This document shows, in pieces, positions 53,143-62,838 of a stretch of DNA of 64,000 bases (position 1 is its first letter; each line of letters opens with the position of its first letter). This DNA comes from Erysipelothrix amsterdamensis. GTDB taxonomy: Bacteria; Bacillota_I; Bacilli_A; Erysipelotrichales; Erysipelotrichaceae. The notes under the pieces were generated by a model that was not told where the DNA came from, made no database searches, and saw only the letters and a list, made by a program, of their open reading frames with translations. Location: positions 620,001 through 684,000 of the forward strand of contig NZ_OW659496.1 of the NCBI RefSeq assembly GCF_940143175.1. Direction: 5' to 3'. The position numbers were made by a program, and so were the translations under genes.

Positions 53143-56100
53143 ATTTAAAGTTTACAACTACTTCAGAACCTTCATGATCACTTAATCGAAAGGAACTCAT
53201 GGCTACGCCATCTACAGTAAAGGAATCGATAACACCCGATGCCTTGCCTTGTGTGTCGACGGTCAGATAACCTGCATCGGCAGCCCGTTTTAGATTTGAA
53301 CGGAGATAGTCACCAGAAGCGGTAATTTCTAAGTCCGTGACATTAACTCGAATGGTTGTACCAGAGTAATCTCCAGGTTTTACGCTTTTTCCAAGAATGT
53401 TTGGATCTGCGGAGACAACGGATTTATACTTGTTGCCTTCAAGAACATAGTTTCCTTGGATAAGATCACGACTAAATCCTGCCGCAACCATCTGTTCTAC
53501 AAAGTCATTAAATGCGGTACCAGCTGATGGTACAGAAACACTGATTTCTTTTGCATCAACTGATGTACAGACAACATTACTCTTCTTGCCGGTACTCTTA
53601 TCAAAGGTATAGTATGAACATGCTTCAATCTTACCTTTTAAGTTCTCGATTGTGACTGAGATTTCTTGGTTTGGACCTTCGGTCATGGATTCCGCGATTG
53701 GTTTTCCATCAACACGAATTTCGGATTTATAACGAACCGCTCCAAAGAGCCATGATGGATCATACAATCGTTTTCCATCCACAGTACCACCGCTAGGGTA
53801 GTTCATCGTTATGGTAGAAGGTGCAACGGTTAATTGCGATGCATCCGGATAGGTTGCCATCTTAATATCGAAATTAAATTTATTGCCTTTTTGGTTCATC
53901 ATAACTTTATGATCGCTCAGTGCAGATAAGTCTTTTGGACTCGCTTCCGCAAGTTTTAAGAAATCGCGTTTGATATAACCTGTGGCAAGTAAACTTTGAT
54001 CCATGCCCTCTACAGGTGCTTGATACGGGAAGGTACCCAAGATATGTTGGATATCTGCAACCGAACCTGGACGGGCAACATCATCACCTGTCCCAAAGGA
54101 CTCTTCAATAAGATCGAGTAAATAACTGTTTAATTTACCTGTAAGGTTTTGTGATGCTTCATCAACACCATACTCATCAATAAAGTAAGGGTTCTTTTTA
54201 TCTTTTGAATCAAAACCAGTCCATGTCGCAATACTGTATTCTGATGTTGCGGTAATCATGAGACGGTCTTTAATTGCATTTCGTGGAACACCAGTGGCAT
54301 CAGCCGTTTCATTATCGTATTTATTTGTACCGGTTTTACCAAATACAGGATAGTTACGACGAACTGGTGAAATAACTGGGTTATAAGGGCTATCTACAGC
54401 ATACTTCATGATTCGAGTTGTGAGCCATGCTGATGCGTCAGAGATAACAGGTGTTGCAGTGTGTGATGGAACATAAGGTTCGCGATCACTATCTAAAAAT
54501 TCAATGCGTGTAATCGTATGGGGTTTAATATAATTACCATCATTGAACATAACAGCATTGGCTCCCGCTAATTCAACAGGGCTAACTGTAAATGTTCCAT
54601 CACCAATAGCAAATCCTGGTCGGAAGTTATCTTCAGATACGGAACTGAATCCGAGTTTATTGAGATATTCGACCATCTTTTCATTTCCAATGGTATCAAT
54701 TGTACCTTGTGTTGCTTCTAAAGCAGGTATGTTTCGTGAATCGGCAACAGCCATCATTAAAGGAACTTGTCCTAAATAGCGACCATCATAGTTACCAATT
54801 AAAATATCTGTACCACGATAATTCATTGGAGCATCCAAGAATACATGTGAGGTCGCAAGACCTTGATATTCAAATGCAGGTGCATAGGCGATATGTGGTT
54901 TCATAACGGATGCTGGTGATGAGTTTTTCGCGATGGCACGGTTATGAAGGAATGCTCCATTATAATCGAAACCACCCACAATTCCTGCAATCTCACCAGT
55001 ACGGTTATTTAAGATAACCGAACCTACTTGAATTGGACGATATTCATTCTTCTCTTCATCGATAAGTGAAGGGTTTAAGTCTGTGATCTTACGGTTTTGG
55101 AAATCATCGATTCCTTTTTGAACCGTAGGGTCCATACTTGTGTAAATATTCATCGAAACTTTTCCTGGATCAAGTCCAGTAAGTTCTTGTGCTTCTTGAT
55201 ATGCGACGTCAATGAATGCTTGATATTCAAACATTTCACCTTCGGAAGCTGAGGACTCAACTAGTAAATCCTCTACGCGTACAGCTTTCGCAAGTTGGTA
55301 CTCTTCATCGGTAATGTAGCCGTGATAATTCATTAAATAGAGTACTTCTTTAGTTCGCTCATCGGCTGCTTCGATACTATAGTAAGGGTTATTGACACTT
55401 GGTGCATTAATAACACCTGCAAGGAAGGCTGCTTCTGTAAGGTTAATTTCAGATAGACGCTTGCCGAAGTATGCTTGAGCCGATGCATCTGCTCCCATTG
55501 TGCGCGGAACACCATAGTTAATCATATTAATATAGAGTTCAAAGATCATTTTTTTACTGAGGACTTGTTCACGCTCTAATTTAGTAGAAAGATAAATTTC
55601 TTGCAGTTTTCGGTTTACACCTGTTGCTGCATCCTCATTCTCCATAAAATACTGGTTTTTGATTAGTTGCATCGTTAGCGTTGATCCACCTTGACCAAAA
55701 CTAATCGATCCATGTCTTAATGAATCAAGAAGATTTGAAAGTGCTGCTTTGGTAAAGCGGGGAACATCCCAACCACCATGGACAAAGAAACGGGAATCCT
55801 CAACAGCAACAAATGCATCAATTAATGATTGAGGCACTTGATCAAATGTTGTAGGATCTGATTTCTTTGCGGCTGTATTGTAAATCGGCTCACCATTTTT
55901 ATCAAAGATGGTGGATGCAGATTGTGTTAAAAAGTCATCCTTTTTAAGCACTGGAGCATTCTTCATGTTTTTAACGGTGAGTGCTCCCACGCCCGTAACG
56001 CCAAGAATTCCAATTGATACACAGACAATTAAGACCCATGCGACGATACGTTGTCGTTTAAGTTTCTTTTGTTCGGGTGTTAAGGGTTTTTTATCTTTTT

Positions 56101-56197
56101 TTGGTTTTACTTTTTTTTGAGAACCATTTGTATTATTTGAAGATCCACTTTTCATATGTGGAATCTCAGGTTCGTTTTTACTTTTTCTATTTGTCAT
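53141..56197 (-). CDS. ponA: class A penicillin-binding protein 1A with PASTA-like tail
   Basis: 1018 residues. Basic Lys-rich cytoplasmic tail (1-48), membrane helix (about 52-75), GT51 transglycosylase (EDSRFFVHGG, GGSTLTMQLIKNQYF), then a transpeptidase with SVMK (SxxK), SRN and KTGT motifs. The C-terminal region holds beta-rich and PASTA-like segments (about 860-1018). It polymerises and crosslinks peptidoglycan. The ATG at 56197 follows AAGGAG and overlaps the recU stop (ATGA); an in-frame GTG lies at 56203. The recU-ponA pair is conserved in Firmicutes. Confidence 0.95.
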   Translation of the reverse strand: MTNRKSKNEPEIPHMKSGSSNNTNGSQKKVKPKKDKKPLTPEQKKLKRQRIVAWVLIVCVSIGILGVTGVGALTVKNMKNAPVLKKDDFLTQSASTIFDKNGEPIYNTAAKKSDPTTFDQVPQSLIDAFVAVEDSRFFVHGGWDVPRFTKAALSNLLDSLRHGSISFGQGGSTLTMQLIKNQYFMENEDAATGVNRKLQEIYLSTKLEREQVLSKKMIFELYINMINYGVPRTMGADASAQAYFGKRLSEINLTEAAFLAGVINAPSVNNPYYSIEAADERTKEVLYLMNYHGYITDEEYQLAKAVRVEDLLVESSASEGEMFEYQAFIDVAYQEAQELTGLDPGKVSMNIYTSMDPTVQKGIDDFQNRKITDLNPSLIDEEKNEYRPIQVGSVILNNRTGEIAGIVGGFDYNGAFLHNRAIAKNSSPASVMKPHIAYAPAFEYQGLATSHVFLDAPMNYRGTDILIGNYDGRYLGQVPLMMAVADSRNIPALEATQGTIDTIGNEKMVEYLNKLGFSSVSEDNFRPGFAIGDGTFTVSPVELAGANAVMFNDGNYIKPHTITRIEFLDSDREPYVPSHTATPVISDASAWLTTRIMKYAVDSPYNPVISPVRRNYPVFGKTGTNKYDNETADATGVPRNAIKDRLMITATSEYSIATWTGFDSKDKKNPYFIDEYGVDEASQNLTGKLNSYLLDLIEESFGTGDDVARPGSVADIQHILGTFPYQAPVEGMDQSLLATGYIKRDFLKLAEASPKDLSALSDHKVMMNQKGNKFNFDIKMATYPDASQLTVAPSTITMNYPSGGTVDGKRLYDPSWLFGAVRYKSEIRVDGKPIAESMTEGPNQEISVTIENLKGKIEACSYYTFDKSTGKKSNVVCTSVDAKEISVSVPSAGTAFNDFVEQMVAAGFSRDLIQGNYVLEGNKYKSVVSADPNILGKSVKPGDYSGTTIRVNVTDLEITASGDYLRSNLKRAADAGYLTVDTQGKASGVIDSFTVDGVAMSSFRLSDHEGSEVVVNFK

Positions 56198-56775
56198 AGA
56201 CACTCCTTTATATAGACTCTATTAATAATGTCAAGATAATGACAAGGTATTTGATATGTACTCTCGAGCTGAAAACCGACGGTTCGAATCCACGAAAGGG
56301 GTAATGAACGGACGCTTTTTTCGCTAATATAAGGTACAAAGTCTTTTGCAAAGATCAAATACGTCTCATCAATCGTCCAAAAACGAATGATAAGAAATGC
56401 TATGGCACCATGCCGTGAAACAGCAGCAAGATGATCGAGCTGATGTTTATGAAGCGCAGCAAGTGGGAACAACGTTTTGTTCTTTGTTTCCTTTGCTTCA
56501 AAATCAAGAGCGTATCCCTTATATACACCTTGATAATCGGTTGTGGATGCCTGTCTAAAATAAGCTTCAGTGATTTTTGCTTTGTTACGTGAAGGATAGT
56601 CAACATTGACAATTTGAATCGGCGTAGGTTTTTTATGAACTACCGCCATGTCCTTCATGAGATAGTGGTCATTGGTTTTGTTGATATCTTCTTCAAGACT
56701 CATACCACGTCTACTTGTAACGCCAGTACCACTGGGTTTGTTGTAAGTTTTTTTTCCAGTTGGATATTGAATCAT
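56194..56775 (-). CDS. recU: Holliday junction resolvase RecU
   Basis: 193 residues. TSRRGMSLEEDINKTNDHYL near the N-terminus and the nuclease core TDYQGVYKGYALDFEAKET with conserved Asp/Glu/Lys identify RecU. It cleaves four-way junctions and modulates RecA. RBS GGTGAT precedes the ATG. First gene of the recU-ponA operon, transcribed away from gpsB. Confidence 0.95.
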   Translation of the reverse strand: MIQYPTGKKTYNKPSGTGVTSRRGMSLEEDINKTNDHYLMKDMAVVHKKPTPIQIVNVDYPSRNKAKITEAYFRQASTTDYQGVYKGYALDFEAKETKNKTLFPLAALHKHQLDHLAAVSRHGAIAFLIIRFWTIDETYLIFAKDFVPYISEKSVRSLPLSWIRTVGFQLESTYQIPCHYLDIINRVYIKECL

Positions 56776-56901
56776 CTAATCACCAACAATATTATACTAT
56801 AATTCACATCAAATATCATATACTAAAAATCTTCAGGGAAAGCGGAGGTTTCCTATTGAACTTCAAACGGTAATTTGTAATAATAGATGAGAGGTGAATT
56901 T

Positions 56902-57216
56902 ATGGCACAAAAATTAACGACGCAAGCAATCCTGGATAAAGAGTTCCATGTGGACTTTAAGGGATATAATGCAGTTGAGGTTGATCAATTCCTTGATCAA
57001 GTAATGCACGACTATGAATTCTTTGAAGGCATTATCAAAGAACAAAAAGAGTTGTTAGATCGATATGAAACCACATTAGGTCAACAAAAACGCATGCTTT
57101 TAGAATATGAAGGAAGAGATCGTGTGTCTAAGGATATGCCGACTCAATTCAGTCATGTAGACATTCTAAAACGTGTTTCACGACTTGAGGAAGCGGTCTT
57201 TAATAATAAAAAATAA
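56902..57216 (+). CDS. gpsB: cell division regulator GpsB (DivIVA family)
   Basis: 104 residues. The N-terminal DivIVA-like membrane and PBP-binding domain reads LDKEFHVDFKGYNAVEVDQFLDQ, followed by a coiled coil (about 38-70) and a short C-terminal helix HVDILKRVSRLEEAVF. In Bacillus GpsB binds the cytoplasmic tail of PBP1 and shuttles it between division and elongation. Here its gene sits beside ponA. GAGAGGTGAA favours the ATG at 56902. It is followed by rnpB, as in Bacillus. Confidence 0.92.
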   Translation: MAQKLTTQAILDKEFHVDFKGYNAVEVDQFLDQVMHDYEFFEGIIKEQKELLDRYETTLGQQKRMLLEYEGRDRVSKDMPTQFSHVDILKRVSRLEEAVFNNKK

Positions 57217-57219
57217 ATC

Positions 57220-57570
57220 TTACTAACACGAAAGATAATCGCTGCAGTAAAATGTAGAGGAAAGTCCATGCTCGCACCACCTGAGATGGTGGTAGTGTTT
57301 GTGCTCAGTGAATCAATAAGCTGAGGTATAGAGGCATCTATAACGGCAGACCAAAATCCTAAGGGAAACTATGGATGGAGGCTATAAAAGTGCCACAGTG
57401 ACGAAGTTCCTAGGGAAACCTAGGAAGTGGAACGAGGTAAACCCCATAAGCGAGAAACCCAAAATTGGTAGGGGAACTCACACTACTGAAATGAAGGTAA
57501 CGTGAGACGTTTTTAAAACGTAGATAAATGATTATCGCAACAGAACATGGCTTAATGAGTGTTAATGCAT
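57220..57570 (+). ncRNA. rnpB: RNase P RNA (M1 RNA)
   Basis: Conserved blocks in order: AATCGCTGCAG, GAGGAAAGTCCATGCTCGCAC, AGTGCCACAGTGACGAAG, ACGAGGTAAACCCC, GCGAGAAACCCAAA, TAGGGGAAC and the pseudoknot partner ACAGAACATGGCTTA. The ends pair as P1 (TAACAC with GTGTTA). It is the catalytic RNA for 5' tRNA maturation. It lies between gpsB and a rodZ-like gene, a location known from Bacillus. End points are accurate to a few bases. Confidence 0.97.
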
Positions 57571-57572
57571 TT

Positions 57573-57597
57573 AGGAGTAGAAATACTCCTTTTTTTA
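57573..57597 (+). terminator. terminator after rnpB
   Basis: GGAGTA-GAAA-TACTCC followed by seven T. Confidence 0.92.
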
Positions 57598-57683
57598 ATT
57601 TGATAAATGCACACGTATTACATTGTAATAAAGTGTAATGATTGTTATAATTATTTTATATGTGTAAGGAAGGTGAGCATAAC

Positions 57684-58613
57684 TTGGAAAAAATTGGCTT
57701 AATACTACAAGAACGCCGTAAAGAACAAGGTTACTCATTAGAAGAAATGAGTGTTAAAACGAAATTATCAACCGTACAGTTGAGTGCTATTGAAGAAGGA
57801 AATATTCAATTTTTTAAAGATGATTTATCGTATTTGAGTTACTTTGTACGATATTACGCAAATGCTTTAGGTATTGATTATAATGAATTGCGAAATGAGT
57901 TGGATGATACGATTAACGCGTATACGGATTCCATCACGGTTTCTCAGATCAAAAAGCAAGACGAAATTACAAGTAATGTCCAAAAAAAATCAAAGAAAAC
58001 AAAAGTTAAAAGTAAACCCACTTCGAAAGGTCGTAAAAAGATGGATTTACAAACAATTGCAATGCTTCTATTTGCGATTGCAATTCTTGTGCTTTTATTC
58101 TTTGGTGGTTATAAATTGTTGAGTGGAAGTCTCAACGTTAAAGATCCAATTGAAGATCCAGGAAGTACAATTGTTGTGCCAAAAGAAGATCCGAAAGAGG
58201 AATCTAAAGAAGACGAGAAAAAACCTGAAACAGAAAAACCAAAAGAACCTGAAAAAGTGAAACTTGAAGTTGCGCAAAAATCGATTGAAGGATCCAGTGT
58301 TGTTTATGAAGTAAAGAACTGGGTTAAAGATGAAAAAGCAACGTTTGAATTTGAGTTCCACAATGCTTCATGGACATCCTTTACAGAAGATGGTCAACAA
58401 CTTGCAAACCCTGCAGCTAAGATTTTTAATGCAGGTGAGAAAGCAAGTGTGATCTTCAATGTTGTTGAAGGGAAGTCGTTGGAAGCAACGTTTGGTTATA
58501 TGAATGGAAATGAAATTAAGTTGAATGGTGAGAAAGTTGAATTGGATGCATCGATTGCAACCTTACCAGACTATGCAACAATTACCTTCAAGTTTATTGG
58601 AGGAGCTAACTAA
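57684..58613 (+). CDS. RodZ/YmfM-like membrane protein with HTH
   Basis: 309 residues. An N-terminal HTH_25-type helix-turn-helix (residues 1-70: GLILQERRKEQGYSLEEMSVK) is followed by a Lys-rich juxtamembrane region, one membrane helix (about 128-150), an acidic Pro/Glu/Lys linker, and a beta-rich external domain. This is the RodZ/YmfM layout that links MreB to the wall machinery. An ATG at 57660 lacks a ribosome-binding site; AAGGTGAG at 57670-57677 points to the TTG at 57684. It is followed by pgsA and recA as in Bacillus ymfM-pgsA-cinA-recA, but cinA is missing. Confidence 0.85.
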   Translation: MEKIGLILQERRKEQGYSLEEMSVKTKLSTVQLSAIEEGNIQFFKDDLSYLSYFVRYYANALGIDYNELRNELDDTINAYTDSITVSQIKKQDEITSNVQKKSKKTKVKSKPTSKGRKKMDLQTIAMLLFAIAILVLLFFGGYKLLSGSLNVKDPIEDPGSTIVVPKEDPKEESKEDEKKPETEKPKEPEKVKLEVAQKSIEGSSVVYEVKNWVKDEKATFEFEFHNASWTSFTEDGQQLANPAAKIFNAGEKASVIFNVVEGKSLEATFGYMNGNEIKLNGEKVELDASIATLPDYATITFKFIGGAN

Positions 58614-59206
58614 TGAATATTGCAAATAAATTAACCGTGTTTCGAATTATTTTAATACCAATCATCGTATTGGTTGAATTATTTCCTTACAGTCATTTTG
58701 GGATTACTGTTCCCTATATTAATATCGAAACCGTAATGTTATCTTATAAAAATATCGCGGTTCTTGTACTCTTTGCGGTTGCATCCTTTACAGATTTCCT
58801 GGATGGTTATCTTGCACGCAGTCGCAATATGATTACCGTCTTTGGTAAGTTCTTAGATCCAATTGCGGATAAACTTTTAGTGAATACATTATTTATAATT
58901 TTTGCTTATCAAGGAATTGTTCCTGTTGTGGCAGTATTGATTATGATTTGGCGCGATACCATTGTAGATGCAGTACGAATGTTACTTGCTCAAAAAGGAA
59001 TGGTTATGGCTGCTGGGTATTTAGGTAAGGTAAAGACTGTAGCGCAAATGATTGCAATTATTTTAGTCTTGCTGAATAACCTGCCATTTGAGTTGTATCA
59101 TATTCCAGTTTCATCCATTGCAGTATGGTTTGCAACATTAATGTCAGTCTTAAGTGGGGCTTCGTATGTAATTCAAAGCCGTTCATTCTTTACAGAAAGT
59201 ATGTAG
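58613..59206 (+). CDS. pgsA: CDP-diacylglycerol--glycerol-3-phosphate phosphatidyltransferase
   Basis: 197 residues, several membrane helices. The CDP-alcohol phosphotransferase signature D-G-X2-A-R-X8-G-X3-D-X3-D is present in [25 protein letters not shown]. It makes phosphatidylglycerol phosphate from CDP-diacylglycerol, the product of CdsA. The start overlaps the preceding stop by 1 bp. Confidence 0.95.
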   Translation: MNIANKLTVFRIILIPIIVLVELFPYSHFGITVPYINIETVMLSYKNIAVLVLFAVASFTDFLDGYLARSRNMITVFGKFLDPIADKLLVNTLFIIFAYQGIVPVVAVLIMIWRDTIVDAVRMLLAQKGMVMAAGYLGKVKTVAQMIAIILVLLNNLPFELYHIPVSSIAVWFATLMSVLSGASYVIQSRSFFTESM

Positions 59207-59237
59207 TCTTTGTTTAGTTTCATATATGGAGGATCGT

Positions 59238-60263
59238 ATGGATAACGCAAAAAAAGATAAAGTTCTTGATGATGCAATAAAACAAATCGAAAAACAATTT
59301 GGTAAGGGTTCAATTATGCGCTTGGGTGATCGAGCAGCGGTTGATATTGATGCTATTAGTTCAGGGTCGTTAAGTTTAGATGCTGCACTTGGAATTGGCG
59401 GATACCCAAAAGGTCGTATTATTGAAATTTACGGCCCTGAATCAAGCGGTAAAACAACGCTCGCATTACATGCAATTGCAGAAGTGCAAAAAGCGGGTGG
59501 AAAAGCTGCATTTATCGATGCTGAAAATGCGATTGATCCTATCTATGCTCAAAACTTAGGCGTTAACATTGATGATTTAATTCTTTCACAACCCGATAGC
59601 GGTGAACAAGGATTAGAAATTGTAGATGTTTTAGTACGAAGTGGTGCGGTTGACTTGATTGTGGTTGACAGTGTTGCTGCACTTGTTCCACAAGCGGAAC
59701 TTGATGGGGAAATGGGCGATGCTCAAGTTGGTTTACAAGCTCGGATGATGTCTAAAGCAATGCGTAAATTATCCGGTGGAATGAACCGAGGCGAGTGTAC
59801 TGCAATTTTTATTAATCAACTTCGAGAAAAAGTAGGAATTATGTTTGGTAATCCTGAAACAACACCGGGAGGTCGTGCCTTAAAATTCTATTCTTCGGTT
59901 CGACTTGATATTCGTCGTAGTGAACAAATAAAACAAGGTACAGATATTGTGGGTAATAAAGCTAATATTAAAGTCGTAAAGAATAAAGTGGCACCGCCCT
60001 TTAGAGCAACACAAGTTGAAATTATTTACGGTAAGGGAATTAGCTATATTGGTGAAGTAATCGACTTAGGTGTTCAATACGACTTTATCAATAAGAGTGG
60101 ATCATGGTATTCTTATAAAGATGAGAAAATCGGACAAGGTCGTGAAGCGGTACGAAGTTTCTTAGAAGATAATCCTAAGATAACTGAAGAAATTGCTGCG
60201 CAAATTCGCGAGATTATTCTACCGAAACGTGAAGTTTTAGAGAAAAAAGAGGAGAAAGAATGA
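59238..60263 (+). CDS. recA: recombinase RecA
   Basis: 341 residues. Walker [10 protein letters not shown], catalytic Glu in [10 protein letters not shown] (Asn where most have His), [15 protein letters not shown], and the L2 loop [16 protein letters not shown]. It forms ATP-dependent filaments for recombination and SOS. GGAGGATCG places the start at the ATG at 59238, not the in-frame 59226. A RecX inhibitor is present in this window as a glycosyltransferase fusion. A terminator overlaps the stop. I see no clear LexA box upstream. Confidence 0.97.
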   Translation: MDNAKKDKVLDDAIKQIEKQFGKGSIMRLGDRAAVDIDAISSGSLSLDAALGIGGYPKGRIIEIYGPESSGKTTLALHAIAEVQKAGGKAAFIDAENAIDPIYAQNLGVNIDDLILSQPDSGEQGLEIVDVLVRSGAVDLIVVDSVAALVPQAELDGEMGDAQVGLQARMMSKAMRKLSGGMNRGECTAIFINQLREKVGIMFGNPETTPGGRALKFYSSVRLDIRRSEQIKQGTDIVGNKANIKVVKNKVAPPFRATQVEIIYGKGISYIGEVIDLGVQYDFINKSGSWYSYKDEKIGQGREAVRSFLEDNPKITEEIAAQIREIILPKREVLEKKEEKE

Positions 60264-60287
60264 TATTATATATCATTCTTTTTTTTG
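60253..60287 (+). terminator. terminator after recA
   Basis: AAAGAATGATA/TATCATTCTTT stem and a run of T, overlapping the recA stop. Confidence 0.88.
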
Positions 60288-60374
60288 TCCTTGTGGAATT
60301 CACATTAATAAAGTATTATATATGTATTAGGAAACTAATTTTTAAATATTTTTTAATAAAGAAAGAGGAATAGA

Positions 60375-61931
60375 ATGGACAATCAACTATTATATTCCGT
60401 CTTAACTGGTATTATTGTTTTTATTTTGACAATTTTTGCGATGATTGTCGTTAATAAATTAGGTTTAAACCGTTCAAAGGAACGTGCAAATTCATTAATT
60501 AAAGATGCTGAAGATAAAGCAGAATCAATAAAAAGAGAAGCACATTTAGAAGCGAAAACTCATGCATATGAGATCAAACTAAATGCTGAAAAGGAACTTA
60601 AGGGGCAGCGTAAGGAACTCCAAGAATATGAAAATAAATTGGATCGCCGTGAAGAAAATCTAAATTTTCGCGATGCAAACTTAGTTACTAAAGATAAAGA
60701 AATGTTGAATAAGCAACGTGACTTAGAGGCTAGAACTGCCAAACTAGATAAGATGGAGCAGGAGTTTATTGAGCGCACAGAAGTTCAATTAAGAGAATTA
60801 GAACGTGTTGCACATATGCCTGCATCGGAAGCAAAAGCTGAACTTTTCGAAGTTGTCGAAAAGCAAATGGAACAAGAAGTTCTTACATACATACGTGAAC
60901 AAGAAGAAATGGCTCATCAACGGGCTGAAGACATCGCAAGAAACATAATTTCTCTTGCTATTTCGCGATATGCACAAGAAGAGACTTCACAACGTACTTC
61001 ATCTGTAATTACCTTACCAAGTGAGGAAATGAAAGGCCGTATTATTGGTCGTGAAGGACGTAATATCCGTGCATTTGAAAATGCTACGGGCGTTGATCTC
61101 TTAATCGACGACACACCTGAAATTATTACATTATCCTGTTTTGATCCAATTCGTCGTGAAGTTGCGCGAATGGCATTGGATACTCTTATGACTGATGGTC
61201 GAATTCAACCCGGTCGTATTGAAGAAGTTGTTGATAAAGCTCGTAAAGAACTCTATCAAGTTATTAATAAAACGGGTCAAGACACCTTATTTGATCTTGG
61301 TATTAGTAAGATGGATAAAGAAATTGTTACCATCCTTGGACGTCTTAAATATCGTTACAGCTACGGTCAAAATGCCTTAGCACACAGTATTGAAGTAGCA
61401 AATTTAGCGGGTATGATGGCTGCAGAACTTGGCTTGAATCAAAAACTTGCGAAACGTGCAGGTCTCCTTCATGACATTGGTAAAGGTCTTGATTTTGAAA
61501 TCGAGGGTAGCCATGTAGATTTAGGAGTACGTTTAGCGAAGAAACATAATGAACATCCAATTGTGATTAATGCGATAGCATCACATCACGGTGATACTGA
61601 AGCAACCAGTGCGATAGCCGTACTTGTCGCAGCAGCGGATACATTAAGTGCAGCAAGACCGGGCGCACGCTTTGAGTCGTTTGAAAATTATATTCAACGT
61701 CTTGAAGAACTTGAAGCAATTGCATCGACACGTGAAGGTGTCCAACGCGCATTCGCAATTCAAGCAGGTCGTGAATTACGTGTTATGGTTGTACCAGATG
61801 AAATCGATGATCTTCAAACGGTAAAATTGGCACGCGATATTCGTCAACAAATAGAAGAAGAACTCACATATCCTGGTCAAATTAAAGTGACCGTGATTCG
61901 TGAATTACGCGCAATGGAGTTAGCTAAGTAA
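60375..61931 (+). CDS. rny: ribonuclease Y
   Basis: 518 residues. N-terminal membrane helix (about 5-27), long coiled coil (30-190), KH domain ([20 protein letters not shown], about 217-236), and an HD domain with [20 protein letters not shown] and SHHGD. It is the membrane-anchored endonuclease that starts mRNA decay in Firmicutes. RBS AAAGAGG. The ymdB start overlaps its stop by 1 bp. Confidence 0.96.
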   Translation: MDNQLLYSVLTGIIVFILTIFAMIVVNKLGLNRSKERANSLIKDAEDKAESIKREAHLEAKTHAYEIKLNAEKELKGQRKELQEYENKLDRREENLNFRDANLVTKDKEMLNKQRDLEARTAKLDKMEQEFIERTEVQLRELERVAHMPASEAKAELFEVVEKQMEQEVLTYIREQEEMAHQRAEDIARNIISLAISRYAQEETSQRTSSVITLPSEEMKGRIIGREGRNIRAFENATGVDLLIDDTPEIITLSCFDPIRREVARMALDTLMTDGRIQPGRIEEVVDKARKELYQVINKTGQDTLFDLGISKMDKEIVTILGRLKYRYSYGQNALAHSIEVANLAGMMAAELGLNQKLAKRAGLLHDIGKGLDFEIEGSHVDLGVRLAKKHNEHPIVINAIASHHGDTEATSAIAVLVAAADTLSAARPGARFESFENYIQRLEELEAIASTREGVQRAFAIQAGRELRVMVVPDEIDDLQTVKLARDIRQQIEEELTYPGQIKVTVIRELRAMELAK

Positions 61932-62695
61932 TGAAGATATTATTTATAGGTGATATCGTAGGAGCAAGTGGTCGACAAATTGTTGTTGACCACTTACCTA
62001 TGTTAAAAGAGAAATATGAAATTGACTTTACGATTGCAAATGGTGAAAACAGTGCGCATGGTAAAGGGATTACAAAGAAAATATACCATCAATTAACGGA
62101 AGCAGGCGTGGAGTGTATTACGATGGGAAACCATACATTCGCAAAACGTGAAATTATCGATGATTATGACGAATGTCCTAATCTTTTAATACCTGCTAAC
62201 ATTGAACCCATTGATTTTGGAAACTACTACAAAGTTTTTGATGTTAAGGGAAAACAAATATGTGTAGTAAACCTTTATGGTGAAGCATTTATGAATCGCG
62301 TTGGTGATCGTCCTTATCCTTATATGGACTGGCTTTTGGAGAATACAGAGTATGATTATTACTTTGTGGATTTCCATGGAGAGTCGACGAGTGAGAAGAT
62401 GTTATTTGCTCATATTTATTCAGAAGAAATTGATGCAATGGTTGGAACCCATACACATGTTCAAACTGCAGATGAACGTATTATTGGTCAAGTGGCTTAT
62501 ATTACGGATGTGGGAATGTGTGGCGCTTGTGATAGTGTTATTGGACGTGACATTGATGAGTTGTATGATCGCGTAATTTTAAATGAAAATACACACTTCA
62601 AAGTGGCTAAAGGTGATGCATTCTTAAATGCTGTAGTGATTGATGTTGATGATAAGACAATGAAGTCGAAGTCAATTCAAAGAATTGCAATTTAA
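61931..62695 (+). CDS. ymdB: YmdB-type metallophosphoesterase
   Basis: 254 residues. FIGDIVGASGRQ, ANGENSAHGKGIT, MGNHTFAKREI, VDFHGESTSEK and GTHTHVQTADERI contain all metal ligands of the YmdB/DR1281 family. Its members hydrolyse 2',3'-cAMP or other phosphodiesters and control biofilm and motility genes in Bacillus. The rny-ymdB pair is widely conserved. Unlike the metallophosphoesterase-like protein at 11259-12077, this one is intact. Terminated at 62703-62728. Confidence 0.94.
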   Translation: MKILFIGDIVGASGRQIVVDHLPMLKEKYEIDFTIANGENSAHGKGITKKIYHQLTEAGVECITMGNHTFAKREIIDDYDECPNLLIPANIEPIDFGNYYKVFDVKGKQICVVNLYGEAFMNRVGDRPYPYMDWLLENTEYDYYFVDFHGESTSEKMLFAHIYSEEIDAMVGTHTHVQTADERIIGQVAYITDVGMCGACDSVIGRDIDELYDRVILNENTHFKVAKGDAFLNAVVIDVDDKTMKSKSIQRIAI

Positions 62696-62702
62696 AGTAA
62701 GT

Positions 62703-62728
62703 AAAACCAAGCCTTGCTTGGTTTTTTT
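62703..62728 (+). terminator. terminator after ymdB
   Basis: AAAACCAAGC/GCTTGGTTTT with a CTT loop and a T run. Confidence 0.92.
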
Positions 62729-62838
62729 ATTGAAGTTTCTGTGCAAACATTAGTGCTTCGTTTTTAAGTGAAGGAAATCTAGTGTATAATATAGGAAATG
62801 GTTTACATCATATTAGAAATTAATTAAAAGGAGATTTT

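Noticed and set aside
59238-60263. RecA with Asn in place of His after the catalytic Glu (DAEN)
   Set aside because: The catalytic Glu and all nucleotide and DNA loops are intact; a single substitution next to it is not enough to claim altered function.
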